A stretch of DNA of 6,295 nucleotides from Methylococcaceae bacterium (GCA_947484105.1 CANKON010000089.1:1-6295); one strand, 5' to 3'; numbered from the stretch's first letter, positions 1 through 6,295 are shown. Program-made: numbers and translations. Notes: generated from the letters alone by a model not told the origin.

Positions 1-1112
1 AGTATTTATCAGCTGGTCAAGAAATTGAAAACCAAACGAAACAAAATTTGCAAGATGTGAAAAAGTTGCTTGAAAATGTCACACAAGGTTTTGCAAAATT
101 TTCCACAGCGTCAAAATTGACAGAGCATTCACCACTTCTTGATACAGTTACAGAGCAAATTACAGGAATGGTGGGAACTCATGCGTTAATTGATAGTGAA
201 GTGAATAAACAATTACAAGTTGTGTTGCACGATACCAGTGAATCCTCGCTAGCCATGGTTGAGTTGATGAAAACACTAAACGCAACGACGCAAAATATCG
301 AAAAATATGTTAGTGATGCCAGTCGCCAAATTGAAGCAATGGAATCGGGCGTTGATGATAGCGTGCAATATATTGTTTCAATCGGGCATCTAATTCAAGA
401 AATTCCAGAAAAAATTAACGCAGATATAAATTCTATTCAATCAGCAAGTGGTGTCATTGATAGCCTGAATCATCTTGTTGATAGTATTAAAGAAATTAGT
501 TTTCAAACGGATATTTTAGCAGTAAATGCAGCCATTCAAGCCGCACACGCAGGCGATGCTGGCTTAGGTTTTAAAATTGTTGCGGACGAAGTGCGAAAAT
601 TGGCAGTGAATTCAAATAAAGCGGCAGAAATGATTGAATCAGGCTTAGAAAAAGCACGGAAAACAATTCATGAAGGATTAAAATTCAAATTTTTAGATGA
701 AATCATGCAGCAAATGAATGAAGCTGCAAAAATTATGGATTTGGTTCAACATTTAGAGGAATCTAATGAGGATATGCGCCAGTATTACAAAACGTTATTT
801 TCAGTTGTTAATTCAGTGATGAGCAAAAGCCAAAAAGATATTTCAGAGCAAGTCGCTGACGTTTTGGGTAGCATTCAATATCAAGATATTTTGCGTCAAC
901 GTATTGAGCGTGTTTTGGAAGTCATGGACGATCGTCAGCATTTATTTGAAGAATTTGTCACAAAGCTGCAAGAGAATAATGGCAGTATCAACGAGTTTTC
1001 AATGCGAATGGTAAATGTTTTAGATGATTACATTGAAAATGAATCACATCATGCGAACAGTTTAGCTCCTAGTGAGGACGAACAGGAACTACCTAAATTT
1101 GAGCTTTTTTAA
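1..1112 (+). CDS. Methyl-accepting chemotaxis-type signalling protein with CheZ-like C-terminal helix (5' end missing)
   Basis: The reading frame is open from base 3, so the gene begins upstream of the window. A TTG at 48 is in frame, but there is no reason to take it as the start. 369 residues are visible. The first ~160 are Gln/Asn/Ser-rich helical sequence like the descending arm of an MCP hairpin, with no membrane segment or HAMP domain in view. The cytoplasmic tip lies at about 495-605 and contains [18 protein letters not shown] followed by [13 protein letters not shown], the signature of the MCP signalling domain that contacts CheA and CheW. After the tip, recognisable MCP sequence lasts only ~30 codons. 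A different helical region of ~140 residues follows, with a [11 protein letters not shown] stretch at 876-908 resembling the CheZ active-site helix. The tip differs from Tsr at several key positions. A CheY-like regulator starts 31 bp downstream, which suggests one operon. Family assignment is certain; sensed signal and full architecture are unknown. Confidence 0.9.
   Translation, partial: YLSAGQEIENQTKQNLQDVKKLLENVTQGFAKFSTASKLTEHSPLLDTVTEQITGMVGTHALIDSEVNKQLQVVLHDTSESSLAMVELMKTLNATTQNIEKYVSDASRQIEAMESGVDDSVQYIVSIGHLIQEIPEKINADINSIQSASGVIDSLNHLVDSIKEISFQTDILAVNAAIQAAHAGDAGLGFKIVADEVRKLAVNSNKAAEMIESGLEKARKTIHEGLKFKFLDEIMQQMNEAAKIMDLVQHLEESNEDMRQYYKTLFSVVNSVMSKSQKDISEQVADVLGSIQYQDILRQRIERVLEVMDDRQHLFEEFVTKLQENNGSINEFSMRMVNVLDDYIENESHHANSLAPSEDEQELPKFELF
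870..932 (+). other. CheZ-like active-site helix motif (DxxxQ) in the MCP C-terminus
   Basis: These codons spell [21 protein letters not shown]. CheZ phosphatases dephosphorylate CheY~P using a helix with a D-x-x-x-Q motif, written around QDLTGQ in E. coli CheZ, where the Gln inserts into the CheY active site. Here QDILRQ keeps the Asp (885-887) and Gln (897-899) at that spacing, preceded by a similar Q-x-Q/F-Q-D context and followed by a charged amphipathic helix. The resemblance is short and made by eye. It could instead be a generic helical motif shared by MCP-like proteins. Confidence 0.45.
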
Positions 1113-1143
1113 GCTATAAACGTTGAGGCAATACAAAAAAACT

Positions 1144-1512
1144 ATGGCAAAAATTTTAGTCGTTGATGATGAAGCGTTAATACGCGATATGTTAAGACAA
1201 ATGCTAACCCGATTAGGGCATCGCGTGACGATGGCTGATGATGGTAAATTGGGATTAGACTATTTTAACGAAATTAAACCCGATTTAGTGATTACTGACA
1301 TCATCATGCCAAATAAAGATGGCATTCAATTGATTATGTCATTGCTTAACCAAAATCCAGATTTTCCAATTATTGCTATGTCAGGCGGTAGACGTGCTGT
1401 AAGCGCTGAATTTAATTTGGATTCAGCTGGTTTATTAGGTGCAAAAGCGGTATTGCAAAAACCGTTCTCTCGTGAACAATTACAAGATGCGCTGCAAATG
1501 GTAGGATTTTAA
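1144..1512 (+). CDS. Single-domain CheY-like response regulator
   Basis: The product is 122 residues, the size of one receiver (REC) domain with no output domain. The phosphorylation machinery is complete: acidic pair D8/D9 in ILVVDDE, phospho-acceptor D52 in LVITDIIMP, switch residue S80 in IIAMSGG, and invariant K106 in LQKPF. The aromatic switch position three residues before the Lys (Tyr106 in CheY) is Val103, so output signalling may differ from classical CheY. ATG at 1144 was preferred over an in-frame TTG at 1123 because receiver domains typically begin MAKILVVDDE. A TGAGG element at 1124-1128 lies rather far upstream (15 bp), so the binding site is weak and translation may depend on the preceding gene. 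It follows the MCP gene by 31 bp and presumably relays its signal or acts as a phosphate sink. The histidine kinase is not in the window. Confidence 0.93.
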   Translation: MAKILVVDDEALIRDMLRQMLTRLGHRVTMADDGKLGLDYFNEIKPDLVITDIIMPNKDGIQLIMSLLNQNPDFPIIAMSGGRRAVSAEFNLDSAGLLGAKAVLQKPFSREQLQDALQMVGF

Positions 1513-1594
1513 GATTTTCAGTTGTCGGATAAATCGGATATCTGTGATTTTTAGTCTAAAGCCCCGTTTTTGTGTAGCGGGTAATTCATGTTTT

Positions 1595-1600
1595 AAGGAG
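1595..1600 (+). promoter_or_regulatory. Strong Shine-Dalgarno site of the truncated regulator ORF
   Basis: AAGGAG lies 8 bp before the ATG at 1609, an ideal ribosome binding site. It serves the 18-codon response-regulator stub. The parA start at 1662 has no Shine-Dalgarno sequence directly in front of it, so this site probably also drives parA translation through the ATGA overlap. Confidence 0.75.
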
Positions 1601-1608
1601 ATTAATTT

Positions 1609-1665
1609 ATGGCAAAAATTTTAGCCATTGATGATGAAAATCAATTACGCTGGCGTAAGCTATGA
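1609..1665 (+). pseudogene. N-terminal remnant of a second response regulator, overlapping the parA start
   Basis: Translation gives MAKILAIDDENQLRWRKL and then TGA. The first ten residues match the start of the intact regulator upstream (MAKILVVDDE), and 28 of the first 30 bases are identical. This is the first strand and acidic pocket of a receiver domain, but the phospho-acceptor Asp, the switch residue and the Lys are all absent. The sequence passes straight into parA, so about 100 codons have apparently been deleted; no receiver remnants were recognised in other frames. The ORF keeps a strong ribosome binding site, and its TGA overlaps the parA ATG as ATGA. It may therefore persist as a short leader cistron that delivers ribosomes to parA. 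A purpose-built leader peptide is less likely given the receiver-like sequence. Confidence 0.7.
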
Positions 1666-2438
1666 AATCTTCAGTTCCTGTTTTAGTGATTACAAATCGA
1701 AAAGGAGGCGCGGGGAAAACAACGGTTTCTGTGAATGTTGCCGCCGAATTTGTCGCATTAGGCAAACGTGTTTTGTTAATTGATTTGGATTCGCAAGGGC
1801 ATTGCGCCGTGGGATTAGGCGTGAAAGTAGGCAGCAAGCAATCCACAATTCACGATATTTTTACATTGTCTGATTTGTCTATTCATGATGCGGTGTGTGA
1901 AACAACTATTCCCAATCTTTTTTTACTGCCAGCCAATCCCGCTTTTCAACATCACAAAAGCGGTAACGACAATCAATGTTTAGTTCGTTTGTTAGCAGAT
2001 GAATCCATTGCGACGCAGTTTGATGTGGTGATTATTGATACACCGCCCTCGCTGGATAATTTATTGTTAAATGCGTTATGTGCCGCGACCTGGGTTTTAG
2101 TGCCTTATGTGCCGCATCCCCTTTCATTTGAAGGCGTTCGACAATTGGTTCGTATTTTATTTAACGTCATTTCAGAACAAAATCCAAAACTAAAAATTTT
2201 AGGGTTTTTACCCGTTATGACTACCAGCAAGGTGCGGCAACATCGCCAAGTCAGTGAACAGGTCACTAAGCAATTTGGTGCATTGCGTGTGTTAAACGGT
2301 ATTCGCACCGACATTAAACTTGCGGAAGCCTTCGCGGCGAATAAACCAGTCCGTTTTTATGCCCCAAAAAGTCGGGGTGCAGAAGATTTTGCCCAATTGG
2401 CAACGACGTTGCTTGAGTTAATGACAAATTTAGACTGA
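1662..2438 (+). CDS. ParA/MinD-type (Soj-like) ATPase, orphan
   Basis: The product is 258 residues, typical of a small ParA without an N-terminal DNA-binding domain. The deviant Walker A motif KGGAGKTT is at residues 14-21, with signature Lys14 and P-loop Lys19. The Walker A' motif LLIDLDSQGH has Asp41 and Asp43, and Walker B is VVIIDTPP with Asp126. The C-terminal GIRTDIKLAEAFAANKPVRFYAP segment is the usual ParA end. Such ATPases dimerise on ATP, bind DNA non-specifically and position plasmids, chromosomes or protein clusters. No parB or centromere-like repeats accompany it. Its neighbours are MCP and CheY-like genes, recalling the ParC and PpfA proteins that place chemoreceptor arrays, so that role is inferred. 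The start is fixed by an in-frame TAA at 1656-1658 just before the ATG. It has no Shine-Dalgarno of its own and overlaps the upstream mini-ORF by ATGA. There is no clear terminator after it. Confidence 0.92.
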   Translation: MKSSVPVLVITNRKGGAGKTTVSVNVAAEFVALGKRVLLIDLDSQGHCAVGLGVKVGSKQSTIHDIFTLSDLSIHDAVCETTIPNLFLLPANPAFQHHKSGNDNQCLVRLLADESIATQFDVVIIDTPPSLDNLLLNALCAATWVLVPYVPHPLSFEGVRQLVRILFNVISEQNPKLKILGFLPVMTTSKVRQHRQVSEQVTKQFGALRVLNGIRTDIKLAEAFAANKPVRFYAPKSRGAEDFAQLATTLLELMTNLD

Positions 2439-2562
2439 TTTTTTCATCCGTTTTTCTTTCATCCCATTGAGTATCCTTTCAAAATCACGCTTAAAACTCA
2501 CCGTTTAATTGAATTCGCCCGTGTGTTAAAGTTTGCGGCGAACAAAATCGCGCGGAATATGG

Positions 2563-2601
2563 TTGCACGAATTGTTAATCTAAAAATAAAAATGATATTT
2601 G
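2563..2601 (+). promoter_or_regulatory. Possible promoter region of the peroxidase gene
   Basis: The 185 bp between parA and the peroxidase gene are AT-rich toward the peroxidase start. TTGCAC at 2563-2568 could be a -35 element. The -10 candidates are weak: TAAAAA at 2587-2592, or a TGATATTTG stretch at 2593-2601 paired with TTGTTA at 2572-2577. No clear FNR/ANR box (TTGAT-N4-ATCAA) was found, although peroxidases of this type are often under FNR control. An imperfect inverted repeat, GTTTGC-G-GCGAAC, sits at 2531-2543 just upstream and could bind a regulator. Confidence 0.25.
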
Positions 2602-2623
2602 GTAAAAATTTAGGAGAGTCAAA

Positions 2624-3628
2624 ATGTTTAAACTTCGTTCATTAGTTACCGCCTTGGCGTTAATTGGATCAATGTCTGTTGCCAATGCGTGGGAAAAATT
2701 ACCGACTCAAGCTCCAGAACCCGCAGATAATCCAAGTACGCCTGAAAAAATCGAATTGGGGAAAATGCTTTATCACGATCCACGTTTATCTTCGACGGGT
2801 ACAGTATCTTGTGCGTCTTGCCACAACACGATGCTCGGCGGTGAAGATAATCGTCCGAATTCAATGGGTGTCAATGGTCAAACAGGCGGACGTAGTGCGC
2901 CAACTGTTTGGAATTCGGCGTTTAACAAAGTGCAATTTTGGGATGGTCGCGCTGCCACGCTAGAAGAACAAGCGGCAGGTCCTGTCACCAACCCCATTGA
3001 AATGGGCATGAAAAGTTGGGATGACGTAACCGCTCGTTTGAAAGGCATTCCAGGTTATCAAGCTGCATTCAAAGACGTTTATGGCGAAAACTCGATTTCA
3101 AAAGAAAACGCGACAAAAGCGATTGCCGCTTATGAACGTACGTTGATTACGCCAAACAGCCCTTACGATAAATTCGTGGGCGGCGATAAATCGGCTTTGA
3201 CCGCGCAACAAATTCGCGGTATGGAAAAAGTAGCTGAACTGGGTTGCGGCAGTTGTCACAGTGGCGCAGCATTTAACGGTGCTGGCACATTCCAAAAATT
3301 CCCTATGAATGCGGATGGTTTCTTAGAAGCAAAATATCATTTCACCAAAGACAAAGGTGTTGCTGAAGTTTCTAAAAAATCTGAAGACGAGCATTTCTTC
3401 AAAGTGCCAACATTGAGAAACATCGCGTTAACCGCGCCTTATTTCCATAACGGTTCAGTGGCAACGTTAGAAGACGCGGTAAAAATCATGGCGAAAGTGC
3501 AATTAAACAAAGAATTGTCGAAAGATGAAACCGCTGACATTGTTGCCTTTTTGAATGGTTTAACGGGCGAATTCCCCAAACAAACGATGCCAACATTGCC
3601 TTTAACGTCTGGTAAAACGACGAACTAA
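2624..3628 (+). CDS. ccp: Periplasmic di-haem cytochrome c peroxidase
   Basis: The enzyme reduces hydrogen peroxide to water in the periplasm with electrons from small c-type cytochromes or cupredoxins. The 334-residue product has normal family length. A signal peptide covers residues 1-22 (basic start, hydrophobic core, cleavage after VANA). The N-terminal peroxidatic haem binds at C63-A-S-C66-H67 and the C-terminal electron-transfer haem at C208-G-S-C211-H212. Further conserved features are the QFWDGRA block with bridging Trp106, catalytic Gln116 and Glu126 (spaced as Gln104/Glu114 of the Pseudomonas enzyme), the PTLRNIALTAPYFHNG motif, and Met289 in VKIMAKVQL as distal ligand of the electron-transfer haem. 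The position of Pseudomonas His71, normally in SIGHGW, is Val83 in SMGVNGQ, so the resting-state distal ligand of the active haem is missing. AGGAG at 2612-2616, 7 bp before ATG 2624, sets the start. It is a single-gene unit ending in a strong terminator. Confidence 0.95.
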   Translation: MFKLRSLVTALALIGSMSVANAWEKLPTQAPEPADNPSTPEKIELGKMLYHDPRLSSTGTVSCASCHNTMLGGEDNRPNSMGVNGQTGGRSAPTVWNSAFNKVQFWDGRAATLEEQAAGPVTNPIEMGMKSWDDVTARLKGIPGYQAAFKDVYGENSISKENATKAIAAYERTLITPNSPYDKFVGGDKSALTAQQIRGMEKVAELGCGSCHSGAAFNGAGTFQKFPMNADGFLEAKYHFTKDKGVAEVSKKSEDEHFFKVPTLRNIALTAPYFHNGSVATLEDAVKIMAKVQLNKELSKDETADIVAFLNGLTGEFPKQTMPTLPLTSGKTTN

Positions 3629-3645
3629 GAACACGATAGCAAAGC

Positions 3646-3682
3646 AAAAGGCGCAAGGTTGAAAAATCTTGCGCCTTTTTTT
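3646..3682 (+). terminator. Rho-independent terminator after the peroxidase gene
   Basis: A perfect 12-bp stem (AAAAGGCGCAAG at 3646-3657 paired with CTTGCGCCTTTT at 3668-3679) with a 10-base loop is followed by a T run to 3682. It begins 17 bp after the peroxidase stop codon. It should separate peroxidase transcription from the transporter gene. Its A-rich left side could also let it act weakly on the other strand, but no gene there needs it. Confidence 0.93.
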
Positions 3683-3717
3683 ATGGGGAAAAATAAAAAT
3701 AAATCATCAACCCAAAG

Positions 3718-3744
3718 TTATTCCAAAACGATTGCTTGTATAAT
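3718..3744 (+). promoter_or_regulatory. Probable promoter of the transporter gene
   Basis: A consensus TATAAT -10 hexamer is at 3739-3744, preceded by TG with no intervening base. No good -35 is seen; TTATTC at 3718-3723 with a 15-bp spacer is the nearest and is poor. Transcription would begin near 3750, giving a leader of about 20 bases before ATG 3772. Its position just after the peroxidase terminator fits an independent transcription unit. Confidence 0.55.
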
Positions 3745-3771
3745 TCTTTCTTTTAATTTTTTTGCATTGTC

Positions 3772-6295
3772 ATGACTCATTCCACCCGTTTTTCGTCGCA
3801 TTTTTCGCATTGGTGCGAACAGAAAATTATTCATTTTCCTTGGTTTGTTGTTTTAGCTGCGCTCTTACTTTGCGCTGGCTCAAGTTATTACGTCTACGAA
3901 CATTTGGCGGTCAACACGAACACAGCGGAAATGCTGTCGCCTGATTTGCCATTTCAGCAAAATCAACGGCGAATCGATGAGGCTTTTCCACAAGACGCTT
4001 ACACAACATTGTTTGTGGTTGATGCTAATTCGCCCGAAGAAGCCACGCAAAGTGCAACGAAATTAGTTGATTTACTTCGAGCCAAACCAGACCGTTTCGC
4101 GTCGGTTTATATTCCAACGGATAACGATTTTTTTCGTCAGCAAGCGTTGTTGTATTTAGACACGCCAGATTTAGAAGCCGTTGCCAAACAACTCACCGAT
4201 GCACAACCGTTTATCGGGCATTTGGCACAAAATTATTCGCTCGATGGTTTATTCGACATTATTCAGCAAGCGTTAAACGAAAAAGAAAATGCCTTGCCAA
4301 TGGATTTGAACCCGTTATTGCTTGCTGTTGATAACACGATTAACACGCAATTAGATGGAAAATCACAGTCGCTTTCATGGCAAACATTGCTTGCTAATAA
4401 CAAGCTCAATGACGATGCCAAACGAGTTTTAATTGTGGCGAAACCTGTGGTGCATTTTGATGAAATGTTGCCCGTTGAAGCCGCACAAACTGCCGCGCGT
4501 GAAGCCGCTAATAAAATCATGAGTGAAAATTCAACCGTGCGCGTTCGGATTACGGGCGAAAGCGCGTTGGAACATGAAGAGCTTGAAAGTGTCACAACAG
4601 GTGCAGAAGTGGCGGGATTTGCGTCGTTGGTTTTAGTGTTTGCGGTGCAGTGGATTGGTTTTCATTCGTTACGATTGCTGGTAATTACTTACATCGTTTT
4701 GATTATGGGGTTAATTTTAACGGCAGGTTTTGCGGCAATTACAGTTGGACATTTAAACGTGATTTCAATTGCGTTTGCGACGCTTTATATTGGTTTGGGT
4801 GTCGATTACGCTGTTCATATTTGTTTGTATTACCGTGAACGCAAAGTGCGTGGTTATTCAAATTTTGAGGCGATTCATCACAGTTTAAAAGGCGTAGGTT
4901 CATCATTATTTTTGTGTGCGTTGACCACCGCATTGGGCTTTTTAGCGTTTATTCCAACCGATTATGCAGGCGTTTCAGAATTAGGCATTATTTCAGGCGG
5001 TGGGATTTTTATTGGTTTAGGCATTTCATTGACAGTTTTACCTGCGTTACTTTGCATTTTGCCTGTCAATAATCCTAAGCCAATTAAATCGAAATTCGCG
5101 CCACAATTTATCGTGACATTTCCATTTCATTTTTCCAAATCCATTCGTGTGGTGTCGATTTTATTGGCGATTGGCGCGATTGGCGTTTTGACGAATTTAA
5201 CGTTCGACGCGAATCCGATTAACTTGCGTGATCCGCAAAGTGAATCCGTTTCGACGATTAAAGAATTGCTGAAATCAAAAAATGATTCGCCGTTTGCCGT
5301 AACAGGTTTGGCGAATAATTTGGAAGACGCGAATGCCTTGGCGGCAAAAATGAAAACGCTGCCCGCTGTGCATGAAACGATTACGTTGGCGAGTTTTGTG
5401 GCTGAAAATCAAGACGAAAAATTGGCGATTATCGACGATTTGAATTTGATGCTCGGCAATCAGCTAGAAAATTTCAATGTTACCTTGCCCGAAAATCATG
5501 AACAACGTGCTGCGCTGGTGAAATTTAATGAGCAACTAAAACGGGCGATTGCAGATAGAACACCGAATGCGCCATTGGAAACGCTCGAAAAATTACAACG
5601 TCACGTTGAGATTTTTTTGCACGCGCATAGTGATGAACCTTCGATTTACGCAGCATTGGAAAAAAATGTGTTAGGTTTATTACCGTACACCTTGGAACGT
5701 TTGCGAACCAGTTTGAGCGCGACGGCGTTTGATTTAGCCGCGATACCAGAAGAAATGCGTTCGCATTGGGTCAGCAAAGATGGCTTGTACAAAGTCTTAA
5801 TTACCCCAGCAAAAGACCAAAATGTTGAGGCGAATATGAAAGAATTTGTCGCGCAAATTCAAAGTGTGGACAACGCCGTTTCAGGTTTGCCGATTGCGAA
5901 TGAAGCGGGTGGCGATGCGGTGGTGAAAGCGTTTGTGCAAGCGTTTGGTGGCGCGTTCACGGCGATTACGTTGTTACTTTGGGCGATTTACCGTCGTTTT
6001 TCACATATGGCGATTGTGATTGCACCGTTGATGTTGGCGGCTTTGCTAACTGGCGCGACGAATGTGTTGCTCAATAATCCGTTTAATTTTGCGAATGTGA
6101 TTGCCTTGCCGTTGCTGTTAGGAATGGGGATTGATAGCAGCATTTTAATTATGCACCGATTGCATTTTAATTTGAACGAAGATGAAAACCTGTTACACAG
6201 CAGCACGACGCGGGGAATTATTTTTAGTTCGATTACGACGTTGTGTAGTTTTTCGAGTTTGTCTTTTACCCATCATCAAGGCATGGCGAGCATGG
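3772..6295 (+). CDS. hpnN: HpnN-like RND/MMPL-family transporter (3' end missing)
   Basis: An inner-membrane RND protein. HpnN relatives move hopanoids toward the outer membrane using the proton gradient. 841 codons are visible without interruption; the family runs to roughly 850-900, so only the last helices are missing. TM1 is at about residues 24-43, followed by a periplasmic loop of ~235 residues. A helix bundle at about 278-430 includes GLGVDYAVH (342-348, Asp345). A second-half first helix lies at about 458-475, then another large loop, then helices from about 724 with GMGIDSSIL (784-792, Asp788). This two-fold repeat is the RND plan. The segment FDANPINLRDPQSESV (about 478-493) just after the second-half first helix is the clue for HpnN rather than a generic MMPL exporter. 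ATG 3772 is the only plausible start, since a TAA at 3754-3756 lies upstream in frame. No Shine-Dalgarno is seen. No hopanoid synthesis gene is in view, so the substrate is inferred. Confidence 0.85.
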   Translation, partial: MTHSTRFSSHFSHWCEQKIIHFPWFVVLAALLLCAGSSYYVYEHLAVNTNTAEMLSPDLPFQQNQRRIDEAFPQDAYTTLFVVDANSPEEATQSATKLVDLLRAKPDRFASVYIPTDNDFFRQQALLYLDTPDLEAVAKQLTDAQPFIGHLAQNYSLDGLFDIIQQALNEKENALPMDLNPLLLAVDNTINTQLDGKSQSLSWQTLLANNKLNDDAKRVLIVAKPVVHFDEMLPVEAAQTAAREAANKIMSENSTVRVRITGESALEHEELESVTTGAEVAGFASLVLVFAVQWIGFHSLRLLVITYIVLIMGLILTAGFAAITVGHLNVISIAFATLYIGLGVDYAVHICLYYRERKVRGYSNFEAIHHSLKGVGSSLFLCALTTALGFLAFIPTDYAGVSELGIISGGGIFIGLGISLTVLPALLCILPVNNPKPIKSKFAPQFIVTFPFHFSKSIRVVSILLAIGAIGVLTNLTFDANPINLRDPQSESVSTIKELLKSKNDSPFAVTGLANNLEDANALAAKMKTLPAVHETITLASFVAENQDEKLAIIDDLNLMLGNQLENFNVTLPENHEQRAALVKFNEQLKRAIADRTPNAPLETLEKLQRHVEIFLHAHSDEPSIYAALEKNVLGLLPYTLERLRTSLSATAFDLAAIPEEMRSHWVSKDGLYKVLITPAKDQNVEANMKEFVAQIQSVDNAVSGLPIANEAGGDAVVKAFVQAFGGAFTAITLLLWAIYRRFSHMAIVIAPLMLAALLTGATNVLLNNPFNFANVIALPLLLGMGIDSSILIMHRLHFNLNEDENLLHSSTTRGIIFSSITTLCSFSSLSFTHHQGMASM

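Noticed and set aside
1102..1115. AGCTT-TTTT-AAGCT hairpin at the MCP stop codon, as a terminator
   Set aside because: The stem is only 5 bp and AT-rich with no following T run, and the next gene begins 31 bp downstream, so read-through is expected.
1123..1143. TTG start giving a 7-residue extension of the response regulator
   Set aside because: The extension RQYKKT is not part of receiver domains, and the ATG at 1144 starts exactly at the conserved MAKILVVDDE.
1525..1540. Direct repeat TCGGATA-AA-TCGGATA
   Set aside because: Two 7-base copies in AT-rich DNA can arise by chance, and no further copies or promoter context were seen.
1563..1581. CCCG...CGGG hairpin between the response regulator and the stub ORF
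   Set aside because: Only 4 bp of stem with a loop of 11 bases and no T run, too weak to call a terminator.
1607..1846. 79-codon minus-strand ORF across the start of parA
   Set aside because: It is antisense to the parA Walker region, shows no motif of its own and has no ribosome binding site I could identify.
2664..2963. 99-codon plus-strand ORF in another frame of the peroxidase gene
   Set aside because: The overlapping frame encodes the strongly conserved first haem site and QFWDGRA block; this frame has no recognisable sequence.
3762..3944. 60-codon ORF starting at TTG 3762
   Set aside because: It overlaps the transporter start in another frame, and the frame from ATG 3772 gives TM1 and the full RND protein.
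4263..4595. 110-codon ORF on the minus strand
   Set aside because: It lies wholly inside the HpnN-like gene, is Ser/Leu/Ala-rich without recognisable motifs, and looks like an antisense shadow.

Overview
The window is AT-rich, densely coded DNA with every real gene on the + strand. It looks like a Gram-negative proteobacterium, most likely a gammaproteobacterium. The evidence is a secreted di-haem peroxidase (periplasmic), a hopanoid-type RND transporter and chemotaxis-type signalling proteins. The AT-rich codon use and gene mix would suit a Beggiatoa/Thiothrix-like or methanotroph-like lineage, but this placement is a guess.

Left part (1-2438): a signalling cassette. It opens with the 3' portion of a methyl-accepting chemotaxis-type (MCP) gene that is cut by the window edge. 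Its C-terminus carries a helix resembling the active-site helix of the CheY phosphatase CheZ. A single-domain, CheY-like response regulator follows. Next comes an 18-codon ORF with a strong ribosome binding site, which is the N-terminal stub of a second response regulator. Its stop codon overlaps (ATGA) the start of a ParA/MinD-type ATPase gene. No cheA, cheW or parB is visible. I infer a chemosensory module whose ParA may position signalling complexes.

Middle (2439-3682): an intergenic region of about 185 bp, then a complete periplasmic di-haem cytochrome c peroxidase gene closed by a strong rho-independent terminator. The protein has a signal peptide, two CXXCH haem sites, the catalytic Gln/Glu pair and a Met ligand. 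The His that normally ligates the peroxidatic haem in the resting enzyme is replaced by Val.

Right part (3683-6295): a TATAAT promoter element and a short leader without a Shine-Dalgarno sequence precede a large RND/MMPL-family transporter gene. It resembles HpnN, the hopanoid exporter to the outer membrane, and runs off the right edge with 841 codons visible. This ORF is open over its whole visible length, with no frameshift or internal stop.

No tRNA, rRNA, CRISPR array, insertion sequence or integration site was seen. Nothing here is convincingly a wholly new system. The points most worth a second look are the MCP/CheZ-like architecture, the truncated response regulator coupled to parA, and the altered haem ligation of the peroxidase.
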